From assembly GCF_011742165.1 (NCBI RefSeq), contig NZ_JAAQTO010000023.1, positions 1-64,000 on the forward strand: a stretch of 64,000 nucleotides of DNA. Direction: 5' to 3'. Position 1 is the first letter of the stretch; each line of letters begins with the position of its first letter. Below the pieces are notes generated by a model, which worked only from the letters and a program-made list of their open reading frames with translations, did no database searches and had not been told where the DNA came from. The position numbers were made by a program, and so were the translations under genes. Positions 25,657-34,765 of this stretch are shown in pieces. The DNA is from Billgrantia bachuensis. GTDB taxonomy: Bacteria; Pseudomonadota; Gammaproteobacteria; Pseudomonadales; Halomonadaceae.

Positions 25657-26982
25657 TCACTTGGGCGGCAATTCCGACTCCCCTTCGCGACGCCCCGGCC
25701 ACCAGCTCGGGCGCTCCTGGTCCCACTCCCCCTGCACGAGGTGCTTGAGCAGCCGGCCACGGTGACGCAGCATTCGCCACTCGGCACCGAGCCGAGCCCG
25801 TACCCGCTCCCAACCTCCCTCGTCGGCATGCGTGTAGGGACCGCCCGCGGCGATGGCACGGCGATAGACAGCCAGGCAGCGCTCGGCGCAGCGCGCTTCG
25901 TCCACCTGCTCCGCTGTCCTGCGTGCCGCGACTGACATGGTCCGGCGCCGCTCGGCATCGCTCAGCGCCACCAGTGCCTGCGACATGATCTCGGCGTCGT
26001 CCCGGGCCAGCAGGCGGCCGTTGCGTTCGTCGCCGACCATCTCGCGGATGCCGGGCGCATCGACGGCGACCACGGGCAGCCCGGTGGCCATCGCTTCGGC
26101 AATGACCATACCCTGCGTCTCGCTGTGCGAAGCGAAAGCAAAGATGTCCATGGCGTGGTAGGCGTCGACCAGTGCCGGCCCCTGTAGGTTGCCAGTGAAA
26201 TGTACCCGGTCCGCTACGTCCTGCTGCCTGGCAAGGTCGTACATGGCCGCGCGGGCATCGCCACTACCGACCACCAGGAAATGCGCCTGGGGCAGTTGCC
26301 TCAGAGCGCTTGTTACCGCCTCTGTCAAAAACAGCAGGTTCTTCTCCCGAGCCAGCCGCCCCAGGTGACCGACCACATAGGCGTCGAGCGGGATGCCGAG
26401 CCGTTTGCGCCAGGCCTCCGCGTTTCCCGAAGCGAAGCGTGCGACATCGACGCCGCTGGGCACCACCGAGATCGAAGTATTGGCACCGCGCTCGAGCAGC
26501 AGCTGGCGAATGCTTTCGCTGGGTGCGATCACCTCGTCGCACATGTGCGAGTACTGCGTGGCCAGCGCCTTGGCGAAGCGCTGCATCATCGGTGAGTCCC
26601 CCGGCACGTAATGGGTGTAGTGCTCGTAGAGGGTATGGTGGGTAAAGACCAACGGCAGGCCGTAGGTATCGGCCACTCGAGCCGCAGTATCGCCCAGCAG
26701 GAAGGGGTGGTGGGAATGCACCACATCGGGGTCGAACGCCTCGACCGCCTCGATCAGTTGGCCAGGAATCGGCACCGGTAGCGAAAAGTCGCTGCCGTTG
26801 AAATGCTGCACCGCCGCCACCCGCACGACATTGTCTTCCCTGTGCGGCTGCCCTTCGAGACGTGGCGCCACCACCAGGACGTCATGCCCCGCCAACTGCA
26901 ACTGCGTCTTGAGACGCTGCACGGATTCACTGACCCCGCCCACGATGGGCGCATAGGTATTGGTGAACATGAGAACGTTCAA
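25657..26982 (-). CDS. GT4-family glycosyltransferase
   Basis: This 441-residue GT-B glycosyltransferase shows the N-terminal NTYAPIVGGVSESV, GHLGRLAREKN and the E-x7-E region in HSETQGMVIAEAMATGLPVVA. Such enzymes use nucleotide sugars, here perhaps to glycosylate a membrane lipid. Translation appears to start at TTG 26982: the first beta strand (NVLMFTNTYAP) needs these residues, and GGAGGAG lies about 10 nt upstream. The ATG at 26970 would truncate that strand. The TTG overlaps the stop of the upstream LysR gene (TTGA), which implies translational coupling. The C-terminus is a charged tail. Confidence 0.85.
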   Translation of the reverse strand: MNVLMFTNTYAPIVGGVSESVQRLKTQLQLAGHDVLVVAPRLEGQPHREDNVVRVAAVQHFNGSDFSLPVPIPGQLIEAVEAFDPDVVHSHHPFLLGDTAARVADTYGLPLVFTHHTLYEHYTHYVPGDSPMMQRFAKALATQYSHMCDEVIAPSESIRQLLLERGANTSISVVPSGVDVARFASGNAEAWRKRLGIPLDAYVVGHLGRLAREKNLLFLTEAVTSALRQLPQAHFLVVGSGDARAAMYDLARQQDVADRVHFTGNLQGPALVDAYHAMDIFAFASHSETQGMVIAEAMATGLPVVAVDAPGIREMVGDERNGRLLARDDAEIMSQALVALSDAERRRTMSVAARRTAEQVDEARCAERCLAVYRRAIAAGGPYTHADEGGWERVRARLGAEWRMLRHRGRLLKHLVQGEWDQERPSWWPGRREGESELPPK

Positions 26983-27941
26983 GGGAGACGGTCTCCTCCA
27001 TCTGGGGGCCGATTGGCCAGTTCCGTACGACCCGGCGCAGGTACCCGCCGAGGCATCTCCTGCTCAAGATAGGCAACGAAAGCGCGGATGCGTGCCGGTA
27101 CGTGGCGCCGCTGCTGGTAGACGGCATGGAAATCGGCACGCACGCCCTGCCACTCGGGCAGCAATTCGACCAGTTTCCCGCATTCCAGTTGCCGGTGGAT
27201 GTCCCACCAGGAGCGCAGCACGATACCATGGCCGTCGAGCGCCCACTGCACGATCGCCTCGCCGTCGTTGCTGGTCAGCGGGCCGGCCACTTTCATCGCC
27301 TGTTCGGCCTCCCTGCCGTCACGCCGACACAGGCGCCACACGGCGTAGTCGCTCTCGTTCTCGCGCAGCATCAGGCAGGCGTGAGCGGCCAGATCGGCCG
27401 GCTCAGTGAGCGGCGCCATGTTCGCCACGTAATCGGGCGAGGCGCACAGCACCCGACGGTTGGCGAGGATGCGCCGGGCCACCAGACGCGAATCAGGCGG
27501 TTCCCCCACGCGTACACCGACATCGAAGCCCTGCTCACCAAGGCTCAGCGGGTAATTGGAAAGCTCGAGCACGGCCTCGACGCCGGGATGTCGGGCACAG
27601 AACGCCGAGAGCAGCGGCGCCACGTGGCGCCGGCCGAAGCCGAAGGTGGCATTTACCCTGAGCGGACCCGATAGCGCCGCCTGCTGCTCGCCCAGCGCCT
27701 CCTCCAGCTCGGCAAGTTCCTCGAGAATGGCCGCGCCCCGCGCCAGGTAGCGCTCGCCCTCGGCAGTCAACGACAGCCGTCGCGTGGTACGGCTGGCCAA
27801 CTCCACGCCCAGGCGCGCCTCGAGCTGCTTGAGGCGCTTGCTCACCGCCGACAGCGACAGGCCCAGCTCACGCGCCGTGGCCGTCAGGCTCCCGGCACGG
27901 GCCAACTGTTGGAAGAAGCCAAGATCGTCGAGCTGAGCCAT
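26979..27941 (-). CDS. LysR-family regulator (DmlR-like)
   Basis: This 320-residue LysR regulator has an N-terminal helix-turn-helix (SLTATARELGLSLSAVSKRLKQLE) and a ligand-binding domain with VNATFGFGRRHVAPLL and DVGVRVGEPPDS, typical of the CrgA/DmlR subgroup. The ATG at 27941 has GGAGAG upstream; a GTG at 27953 is an in-frame alternative. It is divergent from the tartrate/malate dehydrogenase gene (117-bp gap), like dmlR-dmlA in E. coli, so it is the likely activator of that gene. Its end is coupled to a glycosyltransferase gene that has no obvious link to tartrate. Confidence 0.88.
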   Translation of the reverse strand: MAQLDDLGFFQQLARAGSLTATARELGLSLSAVSKRLKQLEARLGVELASRTTRRLSLTAEGERYLARGAAILEELAELEEALGEQQAALSGPLRVNATFGFGRRHVAPLLSAFCARHPGVEAVLELSNYPLSLGEQGFDVGVRVGEPPDSRLVARRILANRRVLCASPDYVANMAPLTEPADLAAHACLMLRENESDYAVWRLCRRDGREAEQAMKVAGPLTSNDGEAIVQWALDGHGIVLRSWWDIHRQLECGKLVELLPEWQGVRADFHAVYQQRRHVPARIRAFVAYLEQEMPRRVPAPGRTELANRPPDGGDRLP

Positions 27942-28058
27942 GCCACTCTCCACTCTCGTTCAACAATACCTTTCCATTCAGCCCGATTATCTCGATAAAG
28001 CCAAGGGCTAGACTGGTGGCAGCTCGACACCTGACCTCAACCACTCGAGGAACCGACC

Positions 28059-29132
28059 ATGACCCATCGTATCGCTGTCATTCCCGGCGACGGCATCGGC
28101 AACGAAGTGATGCCGGAAGGCCTGCGCGCTCTAGAAGCCGCCGCCAAGCGCTTCGATATCGACCTGGAGCTGACCCACTTCGACTTCGCCTGCTGCGACT
28201 ATTACGAAAAGCACGGCAAGATGATGCCCGACGACTGGTTCGAGCAGCTCAAGGATTTCGATGCCATCTTCTACGGCGCCGTGGGCTGGCCGGAGAAGGT
28301 GCCGGACCACATCTCCCTGTGGGGTTCGCTGCTGCAGTTCCGCCGTCAGTTCGACCAGTACATCAATTTGCGGCCGTGCAAGCTGCTGCCCGGCATCAAG
28401 AGCCCGCTGGCTGATCGCAAGCCCGGCGACATCGACTTCTACGTGGTGCGCGAGAACACCGAGGGCGAGTACTCGAGTGTCGGCGGCAAGATGTTCGAGG
28501 GCACCGAGCGCGAGGTGGTCATCCAGGAAACGGTGATGACTCGCTACGGCACCGACCGAGTGCTGAAGTTCGCCTTCGACCTGGCCCAGAGCCGGCCGCG
28601 AAAGAAGCTCACCTCGGCCACCAAGTCCAATGGCATTGCCATTACCATGCCGTGGTGGGACGAGCGGGTCGTGGCCATGACGGGCCACTACCCCGAGGTC
28701 AGCGTCGACAAGTTCCACATCGACATCCTCACCGCCAACTTCGTCATGCACCCCGACTGGTTCGACGTAGTGGTGGCAAGCAACCTGTTCGGCGACATTC
28801 TCTCCGACCTGGGTCCGGCCTGTACGGGCACCATCGGTGTTGCCCCTTCGGCCAACATCAACCCTGAGGGCACGTTCCCCAGCCTGTTCGAACCGGTTCA
28901 CGGCAGCGCCCCGGACATCGCCGGCAAGAGCATCGCCAACCCCATCGGCCAGATCTGGTCCGGCGCCATGATGCTCGAGCACTTGGGCCACGCCGACGCC
29001 GCCAAGGCGATCGTCGACGCCTTCGAAGCGGTGCTGACAGAGGCCGACCCGGCCGTGCTCACGCCCGACGTGGGCGGCCAGGGCTCTACCAAGACGCTGG
29101 GAGAGGCAATCGCGCGGCGGATCGAGACCTGA
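28059..29132 (+). CDS. Tartrate dehydrogenase/D-malate decarboxylating dehydrogenase
   Basis: This 357-residue NAD-dependent beta-hydroxyacid oxidative decarboxylase belongs to the TtuC/DmlA group of the isocitrate/isopropylmalate dehydrogenase family. Motifs include IAVIPGDGIGNEV, LRPCKLLPG, DFYVVRENTEGEYS, the metal-binding segment SNLFGDILSDLG and EPVHGSAPDIAGK. The substrate-loop context (WGSLLQFRRQFDQYINLR) matches tartrate/D-malate members rather than LeuB. With its divergent LysR regulator it should allow growth on tartrate or D-malate. Which substrate is preferred cannot be read from sequence. Confidence 0.9.
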   Translation: MTHRIAVIPGDGIGNEVMPEGLRALEAAAKRFDIDLELTHFDFACCDYYEKHGKMMPDDWFEQLKDFDAIFYGAVGWPEKVPDHISLWGSLLQFRRQFDQYINLRPCKLLPGIKSPLADRKPGDIDFYVVRENTEGEYSSVGGKMFEGTEREVVIQETVMTRYGTDRVLKFAFDLAQSRPRKKLTSATKSNGIAITMPWWDERVVAMTGHYPEVSVDKFHIDILTANFVMHPDWFDVVVASNLFGDILSDLGPACTGTIGVAPSANINPEGTFPSLFEPVHGSAPDIAGKSIANPIGQIWSGAMMLEHLGHADAAKAIVDAFEAVLTEADPAVLTPDVGGQGSTKTLGEAIARRIET

Positions 29133-29332
29133 CGGCAGGCCTGGTTCTGGCGGCATGGCGTGCTGGAGCCACGCCGTGTCGCTGACACGCCCAAAGGCAA
29201 CCAGAAGCTCCAATGTAAAAAAAGGTTGGATTTCGTTGCATTCTCGTAAGAGAGCGACAGCTCAGCCGATTCGTCGTCTAGCCTGATCATTGCAAGCACA
29301 CAAGGCAAGCCAATGGAGTAAGGAGGAACGGC

Positions 29333-30127
29333 ATGAAAAGGACAGCAATTGCCATTGCGGTAGGTGCGCTGAGCGCCGGTCTGAGTCATGGGCTTCTGGC
29401 ACAGGAGACCCAGGATGAGGAGACCCAGCCGCTGAATGAACAGCAGCAGATGCAGGATCAGAGCAGCCAGACTCAGTCTGGTAGTGGTTCTGCAGAGATT
29501 AATGTCGAGGAAGAACCTGCCGACGTAAACGTCGATCAGGAGCCGGCCGAGGTTCAAGTTCAGCAGGAGCCGCCCGATGTGACCGTCGAACAGAATCCGC
29601 CGGAGGTCACCATCGAGCAGCAGGACCCCAACGTCAGCGTGGATCAGGCCGAGCCCGAGGTCACGGTCGAGAAGGAGGGCGAGCCCAACGTGGAGGTTCA
29701 GGAGGCTGAAGACGCCGAGGCCAAGCTGAAAGACTCCGACGAGGAACAGCAGCAGCAGGACCAGCAGTCCCAGGAGCAGCAGAACTCCGAACAAGCCTCA
29801 CAGGAAAATGACCTGATGAGCATGGAGGTCAGCGAGCTCCAAGGTAAGACCGTCTATAGCCAAGAGGATGAAAAGGAAATCGGTGACGTCGAGCGCGTCG
29901 TTCGCGACACCGAGAGCAACGAGGCATTCGTTGTCATTTCCGAAGGCGGCTTCCTCGGTTTCGGTGAGGACGAGATGGGCTATCCGGTCGACGAACTGGA
30001 GATCCGCAACGAGAACGAGCTGGTTGTTCAATCTGGCGACAGCGGTGAATCCGGCGACTATGGTAGCGACCAGTACGAGGAAATCGACGGCAACCAGACC
30101 CTGCGCGAGGCCATGCAGAGCAACTAA
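29333..30127 (+). CDS. Secreted acidic repeat protein with PRC-barrel domain
   Basis: This 264-residue protein has a Sec signal peptide (residues 1-24, ending LLAQ), then a Gln/Glu-rich linker. Six exact-length nonapeptide repeats of pattern V-x-V-x-Q-x-x-P-[DE] follow at residues 56-109, then another acidic Gln-rich stretch. A PRC-barrel-like domain ends the protein (about residues 160-225, with LQGKTVYSQEDEKEIGDVERVV and EGGFLGFGEDEMGYPVDEL). Overall charge is strongly negative, as expected of an extracytoplasmic protein in a salt-loving cell. GGAGGAAC lies about 6 nt before the ATG. It is monocistronic with its own terminator. The role is unknown; a periplasmic or surface stress protein is my inference. 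Confidence 0.82.
   Translation: MKRTAIAIAVGALSAGLSHGLLAQETQDEETQPLNEQQQMQDQSSQTQSGSGSAEINVEEEPADVNVDQEPAEVQVQQEPPDVTVEQNPPEVTIEQQDPNVSVDQAEPEVTVEKEGEPNVEVQEAEDAEAKLKDSDEEQQQQDQQSQEQQNSEQASQENDLMSMEVSELQGKTVYSQEDEKEIGDVERVVRDTESNEAFVVISEGGFLGFGEDEMGYPVDELEIRNENELVVQSGDSGESGDYGSDQYEEIDGNQTLREAMQSN
29498..29689 (+). repeat. 27-bp tandem repeats encoding V-x-V-x-Q-x-x-P-[DE] nonapeptides
   Basis: Six consecutive 9-codon units (for example VNVDQEPAE, VQVQQEPPD, VTVEQNPPE) encode residues 56-109, with a seventh, 10-codon degenerate unit after them. Units differ at DNA level, so the array is old or under protein-level selection. Confidence 0.8.
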
Positions 30128-30170
30128 GCACTGGCTGGCAGGTCTGGCGCATGACTCGAACGGTCATGCC

Positions 30171-30205
30171 AGGAAGGCGCGGCTCTGCCGCGCCTTCCTT
30201 CTTAT
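30171..30205 (+). terminator. Rho-independent terminator after the PRC-barrel gene
   Basis: A perfect 13-bp stem (AGGAAGGCGCGGC / GCCGCGCCTTCCT) with a 3-nt loop is followed by TCTTATT. The wrbA gene converges on it, so it may act both ways. Confidence 0.85.
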
Positions 30206-30239
30206 TGCAGGGGTATGGACTGCACCAGTCTCGCCTGCT

Positions 30240-30836
30240 TCAGGCAGCCAGCTTCCGAGCCACCTCGGCCACGCTCCTGCCCTGCATCCTGGCCAGCTCC
30301 AGTTCATGTTCGGTCGGCTGGCGCGAGCCGTCGGGCCCGGCAAGGGTCGAGGCCCCATAGGGCGAGCCACCCTGCACACTCGATATATCGAACTGGGATT
30401 CGAGGCCATAGCCGATCGGCAGGATCAGCATGCCGTGATGCGCCAGCGTGGTCCACGAGGTCAGGATGGTAGTCTCGTTGCCGCCGCCGGTGCCGGTCGA
30501 GGTGAACACGCTGCCGACCTTGCCGCGCAGCGCTCCCTTGGCCCACAGGCTGCCGGTCTGGTCGAGGAAGGTGCGCATCTGCCCGGTCATGTTGCCGAAG
30601 CGGGTCGGCGTACCGAAGATTATCGCATCGTAGTCGGCCAATTCCTGGGGTTTGGCCTCGGGGGTATCGAAGGTCTTGCCGCCGGCCTTGGCAAAGGCCT
30701 CCGGATCCATGGTCTCGGGTACGCGCTTGACTTCGACTTCTGCTCCCTCCACCTGCCGTACGCCTTCGGCCACGGCCTTGGCCATGGTGTCGATATGGCC
30801 ATGCATGGAGTGGTAGAGCACGAGTACCTTGGTCAT
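30240..30836 (-). CDS. wrbA: NAD(P)H:quinone oxidoreductase WrbA
   Basis: This 198-residue flavodoxin-like protein carries the FMN phosphate loop [13 protein letters not shown], the isoalloxazine contacts [19 protein letters not shown] and [11 protein letters not shown], and the WrbA-specific insert [23 protein letters not shown]. It reduces quinones by two electrons and protects against oxidative stress. The start at 30836 follows AAAGGAGG. A GTG- or ATG-initiated extension to 30866 is less likely because it crosses this ribosome site. It is a single-gene unit. Confidence 0.93.
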   Translation of the reverse strand: MTKVLVLYHSMHGHIDTMAKAVAEGVRQVEGAEVEVKRVPETMDPEAFAKAGGKTFDTPEAKPQELADYDAIIFGTPTRFGNMTGQMRTFLDQTGSLWAKGALRGKVGSVFTSTGTGGGNETTILTSWTTLAHHGMLILPIGYGLESQFDISSVQGGSPYGASTLAGPDGSRQPTEHELELARMQGRSVAEVARKLAA

Positions 30837-30950
30837 CTTGCGCCTCCTTTCTTGATTGCCATTCAAACGCCGGTTTGGCCGGCGAGTGTCTACAGCATAG
30901 AAAGGAACGGGGTGAAAAAAAGCGAAGCATTTCGTCGAACCGATTCGAAT

Positions 30951-31853
30951 TTATCGCTGCCCGCGCTGCCAACTGCCGGCAAGTACCCGCACCTTATCTG
31001 CCATCAGATTGTCGCGCAGATTGCACCCCATGCGGGCAAACTCGCTGCCGAAGATCAACCCCGGCCCCGGCAGCGAGGCGGCCTCCCGCATCGCTTCGTC
31101 AGGGCCGCTCTCTCTCCGGCTGTGCTCCTGCCGCCAGGCCAGGGCCGCATCGGTGACGTCCTCCACCCCGAGCGGTTCGAACCCGGCCAGCGCCATGGCG
31201 CGCTCTAGCTGCTCCCGGCTTCGCAGGTGGCTGGTGGCCTGGGTACGCGCCCAGGGTACCGGCAACGCCAATGGCCCGGGGTTGTCGCCGGCTACCAGTT
31301 CGTGCAGCAGCACGCGGCCTCCTGGCGTCAGCAGGCGTTGCCACTCGGCCAACACCCGCGGCACGTGCGGCATGTTCATCAACGCATGCTGGCACCACAC
31401 CACCTCGACGCTGCCCGCCGGCAGCGGCACCTTGGCGGCATCGGCGCACGCAAAGCGCGTACGCTCGGTCAGCCCGGTGGCCGCGCTGAGCCAGCGCGCC
31501 GCTTCGATGAAGGCGGGAGTGATGTCGATCCCGACCACGTCACAGCCATACTCGGCGGCCAGCAGCCGACTGGTGCCACCGGTACCGCAGCCGACATCGA
31601 GAACGCGCTCATCGCCTCTCAGCTCGCCCTGTGCCGCCAAGGCACGGCTGGCGCTGCGCCCGCCGAGATGCAACTGATCGATTCCCGCCACGTCGTCGAG
31701 GCTCAGTCGACATGGGTCGCACCCCGCTGCCCTGAACGCCTCTTGCAACCTCGTCAGCAGAGTCTGGCCCCCGCTTGCATCAGCGGCATCGTAGTGCGCA
31801 TTGAGCCGGCCGGTGTAATCGTCTAATGCCGTCTCGACTCGATAGTTGGGCAT
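30951..31853 (-). CDS. SAM-dependent methyltransferase (class I)
   Basis: This 300-residue methyltransferase shows motif I VLDVGCGTGGTSRLLA, the acidic residue after strand 2 (VVGIDIT), motif II/III region ACADAAKVPLPAGSVEVVWCQHALMNMP and LLTPGGRVLLHE. The architecture resembles small-molecule N-methyltransferases such as glycine/sarcosine types, attractive for betaine synthesis, but the specificity is not established. The ATG at 31853 is preceded by GCGAGGATCC; the in-frame extension to 32015 overlaps the divergent promoter region of astE. No partner genes adjoin it in an operon. Confidence 0.8.
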   Translation of the reverse strand: MPNYRVETALDDYTGRLNAHYDAADASGGQTLLTRLQEAFRAAGCDPCRLSLDDVAGIDQLHLGGRSASRALAAQGELRGDERVLDVGCGTGGTSRLLAAEYGCDVVGIDITPAFIEAARWLSAATGLTERTRFACADAAKVPLPAGSVEVVWCQHALMNMPHVPRVLAEWQRLLTPGGRVLLHELVAGDNPGPLALPVPWARTQATSHLRSREQLERAMALAGFEPLGVEDVTDAALAWRQEHSRRESGPDEAMREAASLPGPGLIFGSEFARMGCNLRDNLMADKVRVLAGSWQRGQR

Positions 31854-32053
31854 GATGGATCCTCGCCACGGTAGGAAAGGAGCCAGCTTAGCCTCCGCCC
31901 GGCCCCGCCCCCATTGACCAAAGGTCGGCTCGCCCAGTTTCAATATCGCACCCGGGCTTTCACCAGCCCGACGCACGATCTTGCGATATGAGCCCGTGCG
32001 CAGGATGGTGGCCATGGACTCACCATCGTACTCACAACCGACCCGGACACCCC

Positions 32054-33040
32054 ATGCTGTCGGAATGGATCGAACTCAGCCTGGAAGACGCCACGCCCAA
32101 GTCACGTAGCGGCAAGCTTCCCGGCGGCACCTACACCCTGCACGCAGCAGGCATTCTCGAGCTGAGCCCTGCCGTACGCCGTTACGATGCGCATGCCAGC
32201 GTGCTCTCGGTGGGCATCCACGGCAACGAGACCGCTCCCATCGAGCTGCTCGGCGAGTGTTTGGCACGCCTCGAAGCGGGGCTGCTGACGCTGGGCGCAC
32301 CGGTACTGGTGATCCTGGGCAACCTCGAGGCGATCCGGCGTGCCGAGCGCTACGTGAACACCAATCTCAACCGCCTGTTCCGCCGCGATCTCGTCGAAAC
32401 CGGCATGGAGCCGGATCGCGCCCGCCTGCTGATGCACGCCGTGGATACCTTCTTCGCCCGCTACCCCGAGCGCGAGCGCCTTCACTACGACCTGCACACG
32501 GCGATCCGAGACAGCCGCTATCCGCGCTTCGTGGTCGAACCCTACGCCGATGCCGCGACACATCACGAACAGTGGCGCTGGCTGGCGGCGGCGGGTATCC
32601 AGGCGGTGCTGCACCAGCATCAGCACAGCTGGACCTTCTCCCACTACTCCAAGCATTATCATCAAACGCAGGCTTTCACCCTGGAGCTGGGACGCGCCCT
32701 GCCCTTCGGCCACAACGACCTCGCTGAACTGGCGCCCATGGCACGCCTGCTGGAGGCACTGCTCGAAGGTCGCGAGCCCGCCGGGGCGGCTCCCGAGCAG
32801 ATGGTATTCTTTCGTGTCGCTCATGAGCTGATGCGGCGTTCGCACGACTTCCGCCTGTGCTTCGCCGACGACACGCCGAACTTCACCGAATTCGAGCCCG
32901 GCGCACGGCTCGCCGAAGACGCCGAAGCCGGCCCTTTCATCGTCGAAGGCCAACCGCTCAGCGTTGTATTCCCCAACGCCGCTGTCGAACTCGGCGCGCG
33001 CGCCGCGCTGCTGGCCCGGCCCACAGCACCGCCTGATTGA
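32054..33040 (+). CDS. astE: Succinylglutamate desuccinylase AstE
   Basis: This 328-residue zinc hydrolase of the AstE/AspA family catalyses the last step of the arginine succinyltransferase pathway, releasing glutamate and succinate. The zinc ligands His56 and Glu59 are in GIHGNETAP and the third His148 in YDLHTAIR; the catalytic Glu is in FTLELGRALPFG. The other ast genes are not in this window, so astE stands alone. It lies upstream of a basic amino acid ABC importer, which fits arginine catabolism. The start at 32054 matches the family (MLSEWIELSLED); an extension to 31988 has no support. Confidence 0.92.
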   Translation: MLSEWIELSLEDATPKSRSGKLPGGTYTLHAAGILELSPAVRRYDAHASVLSVGIHGNETAPIELLGECLARLEAGLLTLGAPVLVILGNLEAIRRAERYVNTNLNRLFRRDLVETGMEPDRARLLMHAVDTFFARYPERERLHYDLHTAIRDSRYPRFVVEPYADAATHHEQWRWLAAAGIQAVLHQHQHSWTFSHYSKHYHQTQAFTLELGRALPFGHNDLAELAPMARLLEALLEGREPAGAAPEQMVFFRVAHELMRRSHDFRLCFADDTPNFTEFEPGARLAEDAEAGPFIVEGQPLSVVFPNAAVELGARAALLARPTAPPD

Positions 33041-33180
33041 AGCCTGCAACAGAAAAGCCCAGATAAGTCTTTGGTTACAGCAAAAAAATCTCGCTTTAAA
33101 ATAATAATCAGGAGCCTTTTTCATGATGTTTCCCTTCCGCCTCATCGACCATCGTCCCATGGCACGAGCCTCAGTTCGCT

Positions 33181-33209
33181 CTGACCAAAGCGTCAAGGCC
33201 TGTTAGAAT
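33181..33209 (+). promoter_or_regulatory. Candidate promoter of the basic amino acid ABC operon
   Basis: CTGACC (33181-33186) and TAGAAT (33204-33209) are separated by 17 nt, and TG one base upstream makes an extended -10. Predicted leader length to the start codon is about 65 nt. The upstream 140 bp is AT-rich; no ArgR box of E. coli or Pseudomonas type was recognised. Confidence 0.55.
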
Positions 33210-33281
33210 CGCCCCTTTTTCGCGCCTGCCCGCTTAACCGGCCGTCGCCCTGGCGACTCGTCCCGATCTGGAGCCCGACCC

Positions 33282-34052
33282 ATGGCCGATACCCCGATTC
33301 CCCTCGAAGTACGCAACATCAAGAAGCGCTTCGGGGATACCGAAGTCCTAAAGGGCCTTTCACTAAAGGCTCACAAGGGCGACGTCATCACCCTGATCGG
33401 AGCCTCCGGCTCCGGTAAGAGCACATTCCTGCGCTGCATGAACCTGCTCGAGCAGCCCGACGAGGGCGACCTGATCGTTCACGGCGAGGAGATCCGCTTC
33501 AAGCAGACCCGACACGGCCGCGAGCCGGCGGACTGGAAGCAGGTGGTCAGCATGCGCGCCAAGCTGTCGATGGTGTTCCAGAGCTTCAACCTTTGGGCAC
33601 ACATGACGCTGTTGGAGAACATCATCGAGGCGCCGATTCACGTGCTCGGCAAGTCGAAGAAGGAAGCCGTCGAGCATGCCCGTGCACTGCTAGAGCGAGT
33701 CGGCCTGACCGCACGCGCCGACGCCTACCCGGCGCAGATGTCGGGCGGCCAGCAGCAGCGCGGCGCCATTGCCCGGGCGCTGGCCATGGACCCCGAAGTC
33801 ATGCTGTTCGACGAGCCCACCTCGGCGCTCGATCCGGAGCTGGTCGGCGATGTGCTGAAGGTCATGCGTGACCTGGCCGAAGAGGGCCGCACCATGGTCG
33901 TGGTGACCCATGAAATGGGCTTCGCCCGGGACGTCTCCAGCCAGGTCATCTATCTGCATCAGGGCGTAATAGAGGAGGCCGGGCCGCCCCAGGATGTACT
34001 GGTCAACCCCACCTCGCCGCGGCTTCAGCAGTTCCTGGCGCCGAAGTACTGA
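33282..34052 (+). CDS. HisP/AotP-like ABC ATPase for basic amino acids
   Basis: This 256-residue ATPase shows Walker [11 protein letters not shown]-loop [15 protein letters not shown], signature [15 protein letters not shown], Walker B VMLFDEP and switch [11 protein letters not shown]. The LWAHMT and SPRLQQFL segments are close to HisP from memory, pointing to histidine, arginine, ornithine or lysine uptake. It is first in an operon with two permeases and a binding protein (10-bp gap to the next gene). Proximity to astE favours arginine/ornithine. Confidence 0.92.
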   Translation: MADTPIPLEVRNIKKRFGDTEVLKGLSLKAHKGDVITLIGASGSGKSTFLRCMNLLEQPDEGDLIVHGEEIRFKQTRHGREPADWKQVVSMRAKLSMVFQSFNLWAHMTLLENIIEAPIHVLGKSKKEAVEHARALLERVGLTARADAYPAQMSGGQQQRGAIARALAMDPEVMLFDEPTSALDPELVGDVLKVMRDLAEEGRTMVVVTHEMGFARDVSSQVIYLHQGVIEEAGPPQDVLVNPTSPRLQQFLAPKY

Positions 34053-34062
34053 GGGAGACACC

Positions 34063-34764
34063 ATGCTCGATCTTCACGGTTACGGCCCCCGCCTGCTCGA
34101 AGGCGCTGGCGTCACCCTGCAACTGGCGGTGCTGTCGCTGACGCTGGCCGTCCTGCTCGGCCTTCTGACCGCCAGCGCCAAGATGTCGCGCAGCTGGTTG
34201 CTGCATCGTACGGCCACGCTCTACACCACGCTGATTCGCGGGGTACCCGACCTGGTGCTGATGATGCTGTTGTTCTTCGGCGGCCAGATGGGGCTGAATC
34301 TGATCACCGACAAGCTCTATGACCAGTTCGGCGTGGACTGGTACATCGATCTCAACGCCTTCGTTGCCGGCGTGATCACCATCGGCTTCATCTTCGGCGC
34401 CTACATGGGCGAGACCTTCCGCGGCGCCTTCATGGCGGTGGATGAAGGTCAGGTAGAAGCGGCCAAGGCCTACGGCATGGGTTCGTGGCTGGTATTCCGG
34501 CGCATCCGTTTCCCGCTGATGATGCGTCACGCGCTGCCGGGGCTGTCCAACAACTGGATGGTGCTGCTCAAGACCACCGCCCTGGTCTCGGTGATCGGTC
34601 TCACCGACATGGTGCGCGTCGCCGCCGAGGCCTCCCGCGCCACCCACGAGCCGTTTACCTTCTTGATTCCCGTGGCAGCCATCTACCTGCTGATCGCCAG
34701 CGTGTCGGAGTGGATCTTCGCCCGCCTGCAGAAGCGCTACAACGTCGGCTTCGGGGAGCAATGA
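34063..34764 (+). CDS. Basic amino acid ABC permease, HisQ/AotQ type
   Basis: This 233-residue inner-membrane permease of the polar amino acid family begins LDLHGYGPRLLEGAGVTLQLAVLSL and has about five helices. The EAA motif (VDEGQVEAAKAYGMGSWLVFRRIRFPLMMRHALPG in segments) contacts the ATPase. The ATG at 34063 follows GAGGGAGA by 6 nt; longer readings run inside the ATPase gene. It pairs with the next permease 1 bp downstream. Confidence 0.92.
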   Translation: MLDLHGYGPRLLEGAGVTLQLAVLSLTLAVLLGLLTASAKMSRSWLLHRTATLYTTLIRGVPDLVLMMLLFFGGQMGLNLITDKLYDQFGVDWYIDLNAFVAGVITIGFIFGAYMGETFRGAFMAVDEGQVEAAKAYGMGSWLVFRRIRFPLMMRHALPGLSNNWMVLLKTTALVSVIGLTDMVRVAAEASRATHEPFTFLIPVAAIYLLIASVSEWIFARLQKRYNVGFGEQ

Positions 34765-34765
34765 G

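Noticed and set aside
29133..29332. Promoter and terminator signals in the 200-bp gap before the PRC-barrel gene
   Set aside because: An A-run and a weak GGCGTG/CACGCC hairpin are present, but no -35/-10 pair or T-tailed hairpin stands out.
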